Source: Bacteroidota bacterium (GTDB lineage Bacteria > Bacteroidota > Bacteroidia > Flavobacteriales > Flavobacteriaceae). Taken from it: a stretch of DNA of 64,000 nt. Position 1 is the stretch's first letter; each line of letters opens with the position of its first letter. The notes under the pieces are model-generated. The model saw only the letters and a program-made list of their open reading frames with translations, made no database searches and had not been told where the DNA came from. This document shows positions 1 through 7,224 of the stretch, piece by piece. Location of the stretch: assembly GCA_020161455.1 (NCBI GenBank), contig JAIUNZ010000006.1:62001-126000 (forward strand), read 5' to 3'. The position numbers were made by a program, and so were the translations under genes.

Positions 1-270
1 ACGCCAATTGACAGTATTGGTTATCAAGCAGCAAACAAAGCGTACACACAATCTTTTGGAGTTCCTGCTATTCCTGTTCGTTCTGGCGGAAGTATTCCAA
101 TTGTAGCGTTATTTGAAAAAGAGTTAAAATCCAAAACAATCTTGATGGGATTTGGTTTGGATAGCGATGCCATTCATTCTCCAAATGAACATTTTGGAGT
201 TTTTAATTACTTAAAAGGAATTGAAACAATTCCGTTGTTTTATAAATATTTTGTGGAAATGAGCAAGTAA
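1..270 (+). CDS. M20 family dipeptidase, C-terminal fragment
   Basis: This is the last 89 codons of a zinc-dependent M20/M25/M40 peptidase, a family that hydrolyses dipeptides or small amidated peptides. The fragment keeps the C-terminal catalytic-domain signatures: a PVRSGGSIPIV stretch typical of the CNDP-like dipeptidases, and MGFGLDSDAIHSPNEHF, whose His belongs to the metal site. The reading frame is open from the first base, so the N-terminal part lies outside the window. Nothing suggests it is broken. The family is clear; the substrate is not. It is followed after about 50 bp by an unrelated small lipoprotein gene. Confidence 0.85.
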   Translation, partial: TPIDSIGYQAANKAYTQSFGVPAIPVRSGGSIPIVALFEKELKSKTILMGFGLDSDAIHSPNEHFGVFNYLKGIETIPLFYKYFVEMSK

Positions 271-323
271 AATACTAAAAACTATAAAAATTCGTTCTAA
301 TATAGAATAGATTTTTTTTTAAA

Positions 324-743
324 ATGAAAAAACAACACTTAACTATAATTTTTCTTTTCTTAAGCTGTTTGCTTTTATCTAATTGTAAAATTAATCGAAC
401 TGTAAATGGATTAAAACACGGGAAATGGATTACAATTGACACTATAAACAATGAAATCTATAAGCGTGTTGAATTTTACAAAAAAGGAGAAGAAATTCGT
501 ACATGGAAAAACCATAAAAACAAGAAAAAGTACAAGACAGAAAAATATAAAAAAGGTATTTGCTTGGTCACATACTATCATCAGAATGGTAAAATTGCCA
601 TTAAAGGTCAAACAAAACAAGAGGTTTCAGAAAAAGAAATTCATTGGTTTTACTTTGGCGATTGGTTGTTTTTTGATGAAAATGGCATATTAACTCAAAC
701 CAAAATATACGAAAACGGAACTTTTATAAATGATTTTGATTAA
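324..743 (+). CDS. Small lipoprotein with MORN-like repeats
   Basis: A 139-residue predicted lipoprotein. It has an N-terminal hydrophobic signal (residues about 6-19) ending in a lipobox, LLLSNC, with Cys21 as the likely lipidated residue. The mature part is Lys- and Tyr-rich and contains several short beta-hairpin motifs resembling MORN/YwqK-type repeats: NGLKHGKWITID near residue 28, YHQNGKIAIKGQ near residue 87 and GDWLFFDENGILTQTKIYENG near residue 112. Such repeats occur in many Bacteroidetes surface lipoproteins without a defined activity. The likely location is the periplasmic or outer face of a membrane. No function can be assigned. Confidence 0.7.
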   Translation: MKKQHLTIIFLFLSCLLLSNCKINRTVNGLKHGKWITIDTINNEIYKRVEFYKKGEEIRTWKNHKNKKKYKTEKYKKGICLVTYYHQNGKIAIKGQTKQEVSEKEIHWFYFGDWLFFDENGILTQTKIYENGTFINDFD

Positions 744-783
744 TTCATTGATTTGAAAAACAATAAATTATAATTTTTGGCGT

Positions 784-791
784 TATATTTG
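784..791 (+). promoter_or_regulatory. Candidate -7 promoter element for the DUF4407 gene
   Basis: TATATTTG fits the Bacteroidetes -7 consensus TAnnTTTG and lies about 30 bp before the start codon of the DUF4407 gene. No TTG is seen at the ideal 19-bp spacing upstream, so support is moderate. Confidence 0.4.
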
Positions 792-820
792 TATATCATC
801 AATCATTAAATCAATCAATC

Positions 821-1921
821 ATGTTAAAACGTTTCTTTCTTCTTTGTTCTGGTGTTGATAGCAACATTGTGAACTCTTGTTCAAACGGTGAACAAAACAA
901 ATATGCCGGAATTGGCGCTACCGTTTTCTTTACAGCAGTTATGGCATTTATTGCCAGTAGTTATGCGCTTTTTACAGTTTTTAACAATCCATATATTGCC
1001 ATGGGTTTTGGATTAGTTTGGGGTTTTCTAATTTTTAATTTAGACCGATTTATCGTTTCTACTATTAAAAAAAGAGACAGTTTTTTAGACGAATTTATTC
1101 AAGCAACACCACGAATAGCTTTGGCAATTGTAATTGCAATTGTGATTTCAAAACCATTGGAAATTAAAATTTTTGAAAAAGAAATTGCTGTGGTTTTGTT
1201 GAAAGAAAAAAACGAAATGGTAATGGCAAACAAAAAGCAAGTAACTAATTATTTCCAAAGTGATGTTGACAAAAACAAAGCTGAAATTGATAGTTTGAAA
1301 AGCGATATTACTAAAAAAGAAAAAGAAGTAAACGATTTATATTCCGTTTTTATTACCGAAGCTGAAGGCACAAAAGGAACTATGAAACTAGGAAAAGGTC
1401 CAGTTTATAAAGAGAAACGTGAAAAACACGATATGGCGTTGAAACAACTCGATTCGCTCAAAGCGATGAACGCCGTAAAAATAAAAGACAAAGAAGCTAA
1501 AGCCAAAACTTTACAAGCTGATTTAGATAAAAAAGTTGCCGAAACCCAACCTATAATTGATGGCTTTGATGGGTTAATGGCTCGTATAAATGCACTTGGA
1601 AAGTTACCTCAACTTCCGTCATTGTTTATTATGTTGTTGTTTTTAGCAATAGAAACTTCGCCAATTATTGCCAAATTATTATCTCCAAAAAGTGAATTTG
1701 ATTTTAAACAAGAAGATGCCGAAATGGGAATTAAAAACGTATTGTCTCAAAATCGTTACCAAAGTGAATTGCAACGTAAAACCGATGCTGAGATTTATGA
1801 TAAAGTATATGCTGACATTAAAGACGATAAAGAATTGTACAATTACAAACGAAAAGGCGCATTGGAATTATTGAAATTGCAAGCTGATGGATTTGTAGAA
1901 AAGCAAAAGAAGTCAATGTAA
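821..1921 (+). CDS. DUF4407 domain-containing membrane protein
   Basis: A 366-residue integral membrane protein of the DUF4407 family, which is common in Bacteroidetes and has no established function. Predicted membrane segments lie near residues 31-54, 57-75, 98-115 and 265-286. Between the third and fourth there is a long Lys/Glu-rich, probably coiled-coil region (about residues 120-245) containing a small Gly-rich loop (GKGPVYKEKRE). The conserved motif NLDRFIVSTIKK follows the second helix. The C-terminal 80 residues are charged and probably cytosolic. A -7 promoter element lies just upstream, and a bidirectional terminator separates the gene from the convergent SHOCT gene. The family call is good; the role is unknown. 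Confidence 0.85.
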   Translation: MLKRFFLLCSGVDSNIVNSCSNGEQNKYAGIGATVFFTAVMAFIASSYALFTVFNNPYIAMGFGLVWGFLIFNLDRFIVSTIKKRDSFLDEFIQATPRIALAIVIAIVISKPLEIKIFEKEIAVVLLKEKNEMVMANKKQVTNYFQSDVDKNKAEIDSLKSDITKKEKEVNDLYSVFITEAEGTKGTMKLGKGPVYKEKREKHDMALKQLDSLKAMNAVKIKDKEAKAKTLQADLDKKVAETQPIIDGFDGLMARINALGKLPQLPSLFIMLLFLAIETSPIIAKLLSPKSEFDFKQEDAEMGIKNVLSQNRYQSELQRKTDAEIYDKVYADIKDDKELYNYKRKGALELLKLQADGFVEKQKKSM

Positions 1922-1926
1922 AATGT

Positions 1927-2048
1927 AACCGCAAAGTTCGCAAAGTATTTTCGCAAGGTTCGCAAGGATTTTACAAATACAAAACCCAACATAATGTTGG
2001 GTTTTTCTTTGCGTTCTTAGCGTAATTCTATGCGTTCTTAGCGGTTAA
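1927..2048. repeat. Inverted CGCAAAG-type repeat pair without a gene
   Basis: Two A/C/G-rich arms face each other: the left arm (1927-1973) is built from AACCGCAAAG/TTCGCAAAG words, and the right arm (2007-2048) is the inverse, CTTTGCGTTC...GCGGTTAAA. A 27-bp terminator hairpin lies between them. The same arms occur near 4.8 kb and 5.3 kb around the GxxExxY gene, so this looks like an empty version of the same dispersed element. It is not a CRISPR array, since there are no spacers of regular length. Confidence 0.75.
1981..2007. terminator. Bidirectional terminator between DUF4407 and SHOCT genes
   Basis: AAAACCCAAC and GTTGGGTTTT form a perfect 10-bp stem around a 5-base loop (ATAAT), followed by T-rich sequence on one side and preceded by A-rich sequence on the other. 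It can serve both convergent genes. Confidence 0.8.
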
Positions 2049-2050
2049 AC

Positions 2051-2752
2051 CTACATATAACTCAAAATTTCTTTTTTCAAAGTATCATATTCTCCTTGAA
2101 GAATCAATCCGTTATCTAAAAGTTTTTTGTAGTTCTGTAATTTTTCGAAAAGTTGGTCTTGTGATAATTCTCCCAAACCTGTTTCTGTGTTTTCAGTTTT
2201 GTCGCCAGGAAATTGTTTTTCCTCTCTGTATCCAGAAACTGGAATAATTTCGGCAAAATTTGTAACTTCTTCTGTTGGAGTTTCTTCAATCTCAGGAATT
2301 GCTTCATAAGTAGTTTCTTCTTTTTCACCATTTTCAACAATTGGGGCTTGTACTCCGTTTTTTAGAATATCCAATTGTTCTTTTGCGTAAGTATATAATT
2401 TTCGCGCTTGATTTTTAGGCAAATAGTCAATGGTATGCGTCAAATCTGATTTGGTTGAAAAAGTAAAATCGGCACCAAGAATTCCTTCTTTTACAAAACT
2501 TGCTGCAATATCATCCCAATCATAATCGATAAACTCCATTGATAAACCCAAGTTTTTTGGCTTACAAAGAATTATTCTTTTATTAGTAACCACAATACTA
2601 TCAGGTAAAATAGTAACTGCTGGCTTTTTTTGAACTGCAATATATCCTACTTCTTCATTAGACATCAAAAGATTATTCAATTTGCTAGTGATTTTTTCAA
2701 TAGCTTTTGGATCTTGATCTTCGTTTAGTATTTTCTTTAAATTATCAATCAT
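2051..2752 (-). CDS. PH-like and SHOCT domain protein
   Basis: A 233-residue cytosolic protein with three parts. Residues about 30-130 resemble a bacterial PH-like domain (PDSIVVTNKRIILCKPKNLG is the typical core strand pattern of bPH/YokE-like proteins). Residues about 131-195 form a Glu/Thr-rich linker. The C-terminal 32 residues form a SHOCT domain (LFEKLQNYKKLLDNGLI, then GEYDTLKKEIL), a short helical module found at protein ends. The family has no known enzymatic role and is thought to act in membrane association or oligomerisation. A -7-like element lies about 60 bp upstream. It converges on the DUF4407 gene. Confidence 0.75.
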   Translation of the reverse strand: MIDNLKKILNEDQDPKAIEKITSKLNNLLMSNEEVGYIAVQKKPAVTILPDSIVVTNKRIILCKPKNLGLSMEFIDYDWDDIAASFVKEGILGADFTFSTKSDLTHTIDYLPKNQARKLYTYAKEQLDILKNGVQAPIVENGEKEETTYEAIPEIEETPTEEVTNFAEIIPVSGYREEKQFPGDKTENTETGLGELSQDQLFEKLQNYKKLLDNGLILQGEYDTLKKEILSYM

Positions 2753-2811
2753 TGAAAAATGGTTAAAAGTTTTTGTTTAAAAGTTTATAAGGTTTTGGAA
2801 TAATTTTAATA

Positions 2812-2819
2812 CAAATGTA
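2812..2819 (-). promoter_or_regulatory. Candidate -7 element for the SHOCT gene
   Basis: Read on the minus strand this is TACATTTG, a match to TAnnTTTG, about 60 bp before the SHOCT gene start. A perfect -33 TTG is not present at 19 bp. Confidence 0.35.
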
Positions 2820-2823
2820 ATGC

Positions 2824-3195
2824 CTAATTTTCTATTTGCAGAATTTCATTTTGTAATTTTTTTGTTAAACTTTTGAAAACCAAATCATACGAATGACTTA
2901 TCAATTCGCACATCATTCTGTCATTCACATCGCTATTATAATCTATAGTATTCCAATGAATTTTACTCATATGATACCCAGGTTTTATTGCATCATATTC
3001 GGCACGAAGTTCTTGAGCTTTTTCTGGATCACATTTTAGATTTAATGATGGTGTGCTATTTTCCCATTCTTTTAATGATGTTAAGCAAAACATCTTTCCG
3101 CCAACTTTAAACACTAAGGTGTCTTCATCAAAAGGAAAATGTTCGGTTACTCCTTTTTTAGACAAACAGAATTCGTAAAGTTGTTGAATGTTCAT
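2824..3195 (-). CDS. MmcQ/YjbR family DNA-binding protein
   Basis: A 123-residue protein of the MmcQ/YjbR family (double-wing/CyaY-like fold). The family motifs are visible: the N-terminal YEFCLSKKGVTEHFPFDEDTLVFKVGGKMFCL, the central SLNLKCDPEKAQELR and the later GYHMSKIHWNTID. YjbR-type proteins bind DNA in vitro, but their biological role is unresolved. The gene begins a close minus-strand series with GNAT, VOC and cyclase genes (gaps 15-35 bp), consistent with co-transcription. Length and start are normal for the family. Confidence 0.85.
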   Translation of the reverse strand: MNIQQLYEFCLSKKGVTEHFPFDEDTLVFKVGGKMFCLTSLKEWENSTPSLNLKCDPEKAQELRAEYDAIKPGYHMSKIHWNTIDYNSDVNDRMMCELISHSYDLVFKSLTKKLQNEILQIEN

Positions 3196-3229
3196 AGTGA
3201 TTTTTGATTTAATGCTTATTAAATACTGA

Positions 3230-3637
3230 TTACTGCTTACTAATAACTTTCTCCATCATTTTTTCTGGATGTGCTAATGAATTAAATCCGAATTTTTCAT
3301 ATAAAAAATGAGCGTCAGATGTTGCTAATCGCCAAATTTTAACTTGTTGCAATTCTGGTTCAGTCATCATTGCATTTATTAAAACCGATGAATATCCTTT
3401 GCCACGATGATTGTCATCAATAAAAACATCCATAACATAAGCAAAAACTACATAGTCTGTAATTACTCTTGCAAAACCAATTTGGTTGTCATTTATATAA
3501 ATACCAAAACAAAAAGAAGCGTCAATTGTGGTTTGCACTTCGTCAATTGTTCTTCCTGCTGCCCAATAAACATCTTTCAAAAAATTTTGAATGAAAGGAA
3601 TGTTGAGTTTGGTTTTGTCTGTGGAAACGGTTATCAT
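3230..3637 (-). CDS. GNAT family N-acetyltransferase
   Basis: A 135-residue single-domain GNAT acetyltransferase that would transfer the acetyl group of acetyl-CoA to an amine. The acetyl-CoA binding motif A is clear near residues 73-92: a strand ending VFIDDNHRGKGYSSVLINAMM, with the R-x-x-G-x-G/S pyrophosphate loop. An upstream strand (IGFARVITDYVVFAYVMDV) matches motif D. The C-terminal ATSDAHFLYEKFGF is the usual motif B. The substrate cannot be told from sequence; small stand-alone GNATs of this type act on metabolites, antibiotics or protein N-termini. It sits inside the minus-strand small-gene series. Confidence 0.85.
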   Translation of the reverse strand: MITVSTDKTKLNIPFIQNFLKDVYWAAGRTIDEVQTTIDASFCFGIYINDNQIGFARVITDYVVFAYVMDVFIDDNHRGKGYSSVLINAMMTEPELQQVKIWRLATSDAHFLYEKFGFNSLAHPEKMMEKVISKQ

Positions 3638-3656
3638 TTGATTAACAATTTATTAT

Positions 3657-4010
3657 TTAAAAAGCTTGTCCAAAAGTTAATAAAGTTCCATTTGGGTCAA
3701 TAATTGCAAATTCTTTTTGGTTCCAAGGTTTTGTTTCTAATGTACCATTTGGATGAATTTCAACTTCTGAATCTTGCAATTCTTGATAAAATTTTTCAAT
3801 TTCAGCATCAATTCTCAAGTAAATCATAAAATCAGATTTTTTTGGGTCTAAAGATTCAAAAGAAAAAAAGTGAATTTCCACTTTGTCTTTTCTCATTAAT
3901 AGGTAATCTTCATAGTCTGAAAGTAAATCAAAACCCATTTGATTGATGTAAAACTCTAATGTTTTTTGTTTATTAATAAATGGAAGTTTAGGAATTACGG
4001 TTGTTATCAT
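3657..4010 (-). CDS. VOC family (bleomycin-resistance-like) protein
   Basis: A 117-residue vicinal-oxygen-chelate fold protein of the glyoxalase/bleomycin-resistance type. It shows the two beta-alpha-beta-beta-beta modules: residues 1-52 (VIPKLPFINKQKTLEFYINQMGFDLL ... EIHFFSFESLD) and residues 60-117 (MIYLRIDAEIEKFYQEL ... KPWNQKEFAIIDPNGTLLTFGQ). The ending DPNGTLLTFGQ is the standard C-terminal signature. Members bind drugs or catalyse metal-dependent rearrangements; the small size and resemblance to BRP proteins favour ligand binding. Substrate unknown. Confidence 0.85.
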   Translation of the reverse strand: MITTVIPKLPFINKQKTLEFYINQMGFDLLSDYEDYLLMRKDKVEIHFFSFESLDPKKSDFMIYLRIDAEIEKFYQELQDSEVEIHPNGTLETKPWNQKEFAIIDPNGTLLTFGQAF

Positions 4011-4024
4011 TTGATAAACAATTT

Positions 4025-4789
4025 TTAAAGTTCTAAAATCTTAAATAATATTGGTTTACTTGGACTTGCATCATTTTCAAACGATGCAATTTGAAGATTT
4101 AAAATATAATTTCCATCTTCAACTGAATCATCAACATAAATTAGTTCTGTAATGGAGCAATTCATTCGCGCATCTTCGTTTAAATTATTGACGTCTTTTA
4201 CATTCCAAAATGCTTTGTGTGCCAATAATTTTCCTTCATCTTCTTCTCTATCTACGCTTGGCAAATCAATTAATAAATGTTGGATTCCCAATTCTCGAAT
4301 ATAAATGGCTGCTTCTTCTGAAAGATATGGCGGATTTGTATTAGAATATTTTTTTGATTTTTTTGATGTCGGATTTAGTAATGTTCGAATGATAAGCGAT
4401 TCTATATTTTTTGTCACATCGAGCGCAGTCGAGATGATTTCTTTACTAATAATCAAATCATCATCTAAATTTTCTGGTTGAACCGAAATTAATTGTGCTG
4501 TAAAGAAAAACTGCTTCAAACATTGATTGATGCTGTAAAATTCTCGTGTAATGTGTCCGAGACATTCAGTATGTGTTCCATGTCCGTGCGGATTGAAGAA
4601 AATATTATTGAAATTTGTCGAACTTCCTTCTGTTACTTTGCCAATCCATTCGCCAAAAACAACAGGTTTTATTTCAGGTTTATCAATGTACCAAGCAATT
4701 GGATTTTCATCTGTATTGGTTAACGGAATGGAAATATCAATGGGTTTTGATAAGTCGATTTCGTATTTATTGTTGATTGTTACTAACAT
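4025..4789 (-). CDS. Cyclase family protein (kynurenine formamidase-like)
   Basis: A metal-dependent hydrolase of the cyclase/kynurenine formamidase family. The metal-binding signature appears as HGHGTHTECLGH near residue 75, corresponding to the family's HxGTHxDxPxH with an unusual Glu-Cys in the middle. Later motifs include HLLIDLPSVDREEDEGKLLAHKAFW. I place the start at the ATG giving MLVTINNKYE. An upstream alternative start would translate eight residues from a CGCAAAG repeat, which is unlikely to be coding. A small palindromic repeat is read in frame as ISTALDVTK (see the repeat at 4412-4437). The substrate is uncertain: formylkynurenine, a cyclic amide or an ester are possible. Confidence 0.75.
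   Translation of the reverse strand: MLVTINNKYEIDLSKPIDISIPLTNTDENPIAWYIDKPEIKPVVFGEWIGKVTEGSSTNFNNIFFNPHGHGTHTECLGHITREFYSINQCLKQFFFTAQLISVQPENLDDDLIISKEIISTALDVTKNIESLIIRTLLNPTSKKSKKYSNTNPPYLSEEAAIYIRELGIQHLLIDLPSVDREEDEGKLLAHKAFWNVKDVNNLNEDARMNCSITELIYVDDSVEDGNYILNLQIASFENDASPSKPILFKILEL
4412..4437. repeat. In-frame copy of the TCGACTGCGCTCGA palindromic repeat
   Basis: On the minus strand the stretch contains ATCTCGACTGCGCTCGATG and TGTGACA, closely matching the intergenic copy at 43810-43837. Here it is inside the cyclase gene and read in frame (residues ISTALDVT). Confidence 0.6.
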
Positions 4790-4795
4790 ATTATT

Positions 4796-4846
4796 AAACC
4801 GCAAAGAGCGCAAGGATTTTACGCAAAGTCCGCAAAGTATTTAAAG
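4796..4846 (+). repeat. CGCAAAG-type repeat arm downstream of the GxxExxY gene
   Basis: The arm begins AAACCGCAAAGAGCGCAAGG, continues ATTTTACGCAAAGTCCGC and matches the arm at 5252-5290 at about nine positions in ten. It overlaps the last codons of the GxxExxY gene and lies just upstream of the cyclase start. Confidence 0.7.
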
Positions 4847-5218
4847 ATTATTCACTATTCGCTTAATTCCGTTTTTTATTAAAGTTACATTGAAATTAAT
4901 CAATAAACCTAGCTTGCAATCAGTCAATTTTAAATATGTCAAAAGCTGAGCAAAATGAACATCATTTAAAGCTTCGACAGATTTTATTTCTAAAATTAAC
5001 TTATTTTCAACTATAATATCTATTCTGTAACCAACATCTAATCTAACTTCTTCATAAACTAATGGCAATGCTTTTTGTTTTTCAACTACAAGTCCTGTTT
5101 TCTTTAATTCATAAAACAAACATTCTTCGTAAGCACTTTCTAACAATCCAGGTCCAAGACTTTGATGCACTTTTAAAGCACAATCAAATACAATTTTTGA
5201 TAATTCGTTTTCTGTCAT
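4841..5218 (-). CDS. GxxExxY protein
   Basis: A member of the GxxExxY family (PDDEXK-like nuclease fold), known from intervening sequences of 23S rRNA genes and from scattered chromosomal sites. The name motif is present as GLLESAY near residue 24. A PD-(D/E)xK-like core follows: D in YRIDIIVENK and the E-I-K of LILEIKSVEAL, then FAQLLTYLKLTDCKLGLLINFN. I chose the third Met (MTENELSKIV) as start because it gives the standard family N-terminus; two upstream ATGs exist. The gene is embedded in CGCAAAG-type repeat arms on both sides, and its stop overlaps one of them. Function is unknown; an RNA- or DNA-related activity is an inference. Confidence 0.8.
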   Translation of the reverse strand: MTENELSKIVFDCALKVHQSLGPGLLESAYEECLFYELKKTGLVVEKQKALPLVYEEVRLDVGYRIDIIVENKLILEIKSVEALNDVHFAQLLTYLKLTDCKLGLLINFNVTLIKNGIKRIVNNL

Positions 5219-5251
5219 AATACTCATTTTGGCGTTTAACAATTACTTATT

Positions 5252-5358
5252 TTAACCACAAAGAGTGCAAAGATTTTACGCAAAGTTCGCTATGACATTT
5301 TAACTTCTTTTTTTTCTTTGCGTTCATTACGTAATTCTTTGCGGACTTTGCGGTTAAG
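5252..5358. repeat. Paired CGCAAAG-type repeat arms upstream of the GxxExxY gene
   Basis: Contains one arm in direct orientation (5252-5290, TTAACCACAAAGAGTGCAAAG, then ATTTTACGCAAAGTTCGC) and one inverted arm (5316-5358, CTTTGCGTTC...CTTTGCGGTTAAG) that ends at the hemW stop. Compared with the empty pair near 2 kb, the GxxExxY gene plus one extra direct arm looks like an insertion between the two arms. Confidence 0.7.
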
Positions 5359-6492
5359 CTATTCCAAATTTAATAAAAATAAGTCTGAAGCAATTCCATC
5401 ACTCAAAAACTTTCCATTCTTTGTAGTTCGCAATACATTTTCATCTACAAAAAGCAAATGATCTTCAATATATTTTGCTGATTGCTGGTTGAGATAATCT
5501 AAATAGGATTTTCCAAATTCATTTTCAATTCTGTCTAATGAAATACCCCAAATTGTTCGTAAACCTGTCATTATATATTCGTTGTATCTATCGGTTTTTG
5601 ATAAAATTTCAGTTTCTAATGGCAGTTTGTTTTCTTGAATTGATTTGATATATAATGCATTATTTGAAACATTCCAACCTCGTTTTTCGCCATCATAACT
5701 ATGCGCTGAAGGACCAATTCCGATGTATTTTTTACCCAACCAATAACTCGAATTGTTTTTTGAAAAATAGTTTTCTTTCCCGAAATTGGATAATTCGTAA
5801 TGGATAAAATTATTTTCGATTAATTTATCAACTAGAATTTGAAAATGTTCTTGGGCAACTTCATCGTCAGGTTGCGGAATAATTCCTTTTTGGATAAAAG
5901 TATGCAAAGCCGTTTTTGGCTCAACGGTTAAGGCATAACTCGAGATGTGTGGAATATTAAATGACAATGCCGTTTCGATATTTTGAAGCCATTTTTCATT
6001 ACTCATTCCTGGAATTCCATAAATCAAATCCACTGAAATATTGTCAAAATATTGTGATGCTAATGCTAAACATTCTTTGGCTTCCGCCGAATTGTGCGCT
6101 CGATTCATCAACTTCAAATCATCTTCAAAAAAGGATTGAATCCCTATAGACAATCTGTTTATCGAAGTTTTTGATAAATCAATAATACGCTGTTCCGTTA
6201 AATCATCAGGATTGGCTTCAATGGTGATTTCGGGATTTTCTACAACTTCATAATGTTTAAAAACTTCATCAATCAAAAATCTCAAATCTGAAATCTGCAA
6301 TATCGAAGGTGTTCCACCACCAAAATATAAGGTTTCAACAACTTCACCTTGAAACTCACTTTTACGCAATTCAATTTCTTTTGCCAATGCTGTAATCATT
6401 TCGTCTTTTTTCTTAAGTGAAGTCGAAAAATGAAAGTCGCAATAATGACATGCTTGCTTGCAGAATGGTATGTGAATGTAAATTCCTGACAT
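5359..6492 (-). CDS. hemW: Radical SAM heme chaperone HemW
   Basis: A 377-residue radical SAM protein of the HemW/HemN-like family. HemW binds heme and a 4Fe-4S cluster and is thought to deliver heme to respiratory enzymes. The cluster motif is at the N-terminus: FCKQACHYCDF with Cys11, Cys15 and Cys18. It is followed by the SAM-binding glycine motif LYFGGGTPSIL and by ITIEANPDD, RLSIGIQSF and the HemN C-terminal domain (KYIGIGPSAHSYDG). The N-terminus begins directly at YIHIPFC, as in HemW rather than the longer oxygen-independent coproporphyrinogen oxidase HemN. It abuts the ruvC stop without a gap, so the two are probably co-transcribed. Confidence 0.92.
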   Translation of the reverse strand: MSGIYIHIPFCKQACHYCDFHFSTSLKKKDEMITALAKEIELRKSEFQGEVVETLYFGGGTPSILQISDLRFLIDEVFKHYEVVENPEITIEANPDDLTEQRIIDLSKTSINRLSIGIQSFFEDDLKLMNRAHNSAEAKECLALASQYFDNISVDLIYGIPGMSNEKWLQNIETALSFNIPHISSYALTVEPKTALHTFIQKGIIPQPDDEVAQEHFQILVDKLIENNFIHYELSNFGKENYFSKNNSSYWLGKKYIGIGPSAHSYDGEKRGWNVSNNALYIKSIQENKLPLETEILSKTDRYNEYIMTGLRTIWGISLDRIENEFGKSYLDYLNQQSAKYIEDHLLFVDENVLRTTKNGKFLSDGIASDLFLLNLE

Positions 6493-7047
6493 TTATTTTT
6501 TTACTCTACTTTCATTCTGTTTTACAAATGCATCCCAACCTGAATAACTTTTTTCTCCAATAGTTTTTCCTGAATTGAAAAAATGGCAAACTGCTGCTGC
6601 TAAACCATCTGTTGAATCGAGGTTCTTTGGTAATGTTTTTAAACCTAAAAGCTGTTGCAACATTTTAGCAACTTGTTCTTTACTGGCATTTCCGTTTCCA
6701 GTTATTGCCATTTTTATTTTTTTTGGTTCGTATTCAGTAATTGGAATATCTCTTGAAAGCCCAGCTGCCATTGCAACGCCTTGAGCTCTTCCAAGTTTTA
6801 ACATGGATTGCACATTTTTACCAAAAAAAGGTGCTTCAATAGCTATTTCGTCAGGGTTGTGTGTTTCGATTAACTCAATCGTTCGCTCGAAAATGATTTT
6901 CAGTTTTTGATAATGATTGTCGTATTTAGACAACTGCAATTCGTTCAACTGAATGAATTCCATTTTTTTATTGACCACTTTTATCAGCCCGAAACCCATA
7001 ATTGTTGTTCCGGGATCGATTCCTAGTATGATTCTTTCGTTTACCAA
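6493..7047 (-). CDS. ruvC: Crossover junction endodeoxyribonuclease RuvC
   Basis: A 184-residue Holliday junction resolvase. The first catalytic Asp is in LGIDPGTTIMGFG (Asp11), the Glu in EIAIEAPFF near residue 70, and the late acidic cluster in NLDSTDGLAAAVCHF near residue 143; together they form the DDE/RNase H-like active site. It resolves Holliday junctions in recombination and repair with RuvAB. The length is about 10 residues above the E. coli protein. An 18-bp perfect palindrome lies 34 bp upstream. hemW follows directly. Confidence 0.93.
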   Translation of the reverse strand: MVNERIILGIDPGTTIMGFGLIKVVNKKMEFIQLNELQLSKYDNHYQKLKIIFERTIELIETHNPDEIAIEAPFFGKNVQSMLKLGRAQGVAMAAGLSRDIPITEYEPKKIKMAITGNGNASKEQVAKMLQQLLGLKTLPKNLDSTDGLAAAVCHFFNSGKTIGEKSYSGWDAFVKQNESRVKK

Positions 7048-7080
7048 TTTAAGATATAAATTTATGTAAAAATAAAGAAC

Positions 7081-7098
7081 TTATTTGTTAACAAATAA
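7081..7098. promoter_or_regulatory. Perfect 18-bp palindrome upstream of ruvC
   Basis: TTATTTGTTAACAAATAA reads the same on both strands. It lies 34 bp before the ruvC start and overlaps a -7-like TTTATTTG on the ruvC strand, which would suit a repressor operator. No known operator name can be given. Confidence 0.5.
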
Positions 7099-7224
7099 AA
7101 ATGTCGAGATATATTATAAAGCTTCAAAAAAAAGAATCAACATAAAGCATAAATAGTTGATTTTTAGAACTGTTCTTTCGAGCCTGCTTTTTTAGTTTAT
7201 AAAAGACTAATGCGCTTTCTATCT

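Noticed and set aside
4790-4813. Longer cyclase start
   Set aside because: It would translate a CGCAAAG repeat and give eight residues that do not fit the family; the ATG giving MLVTINNK is more natural.
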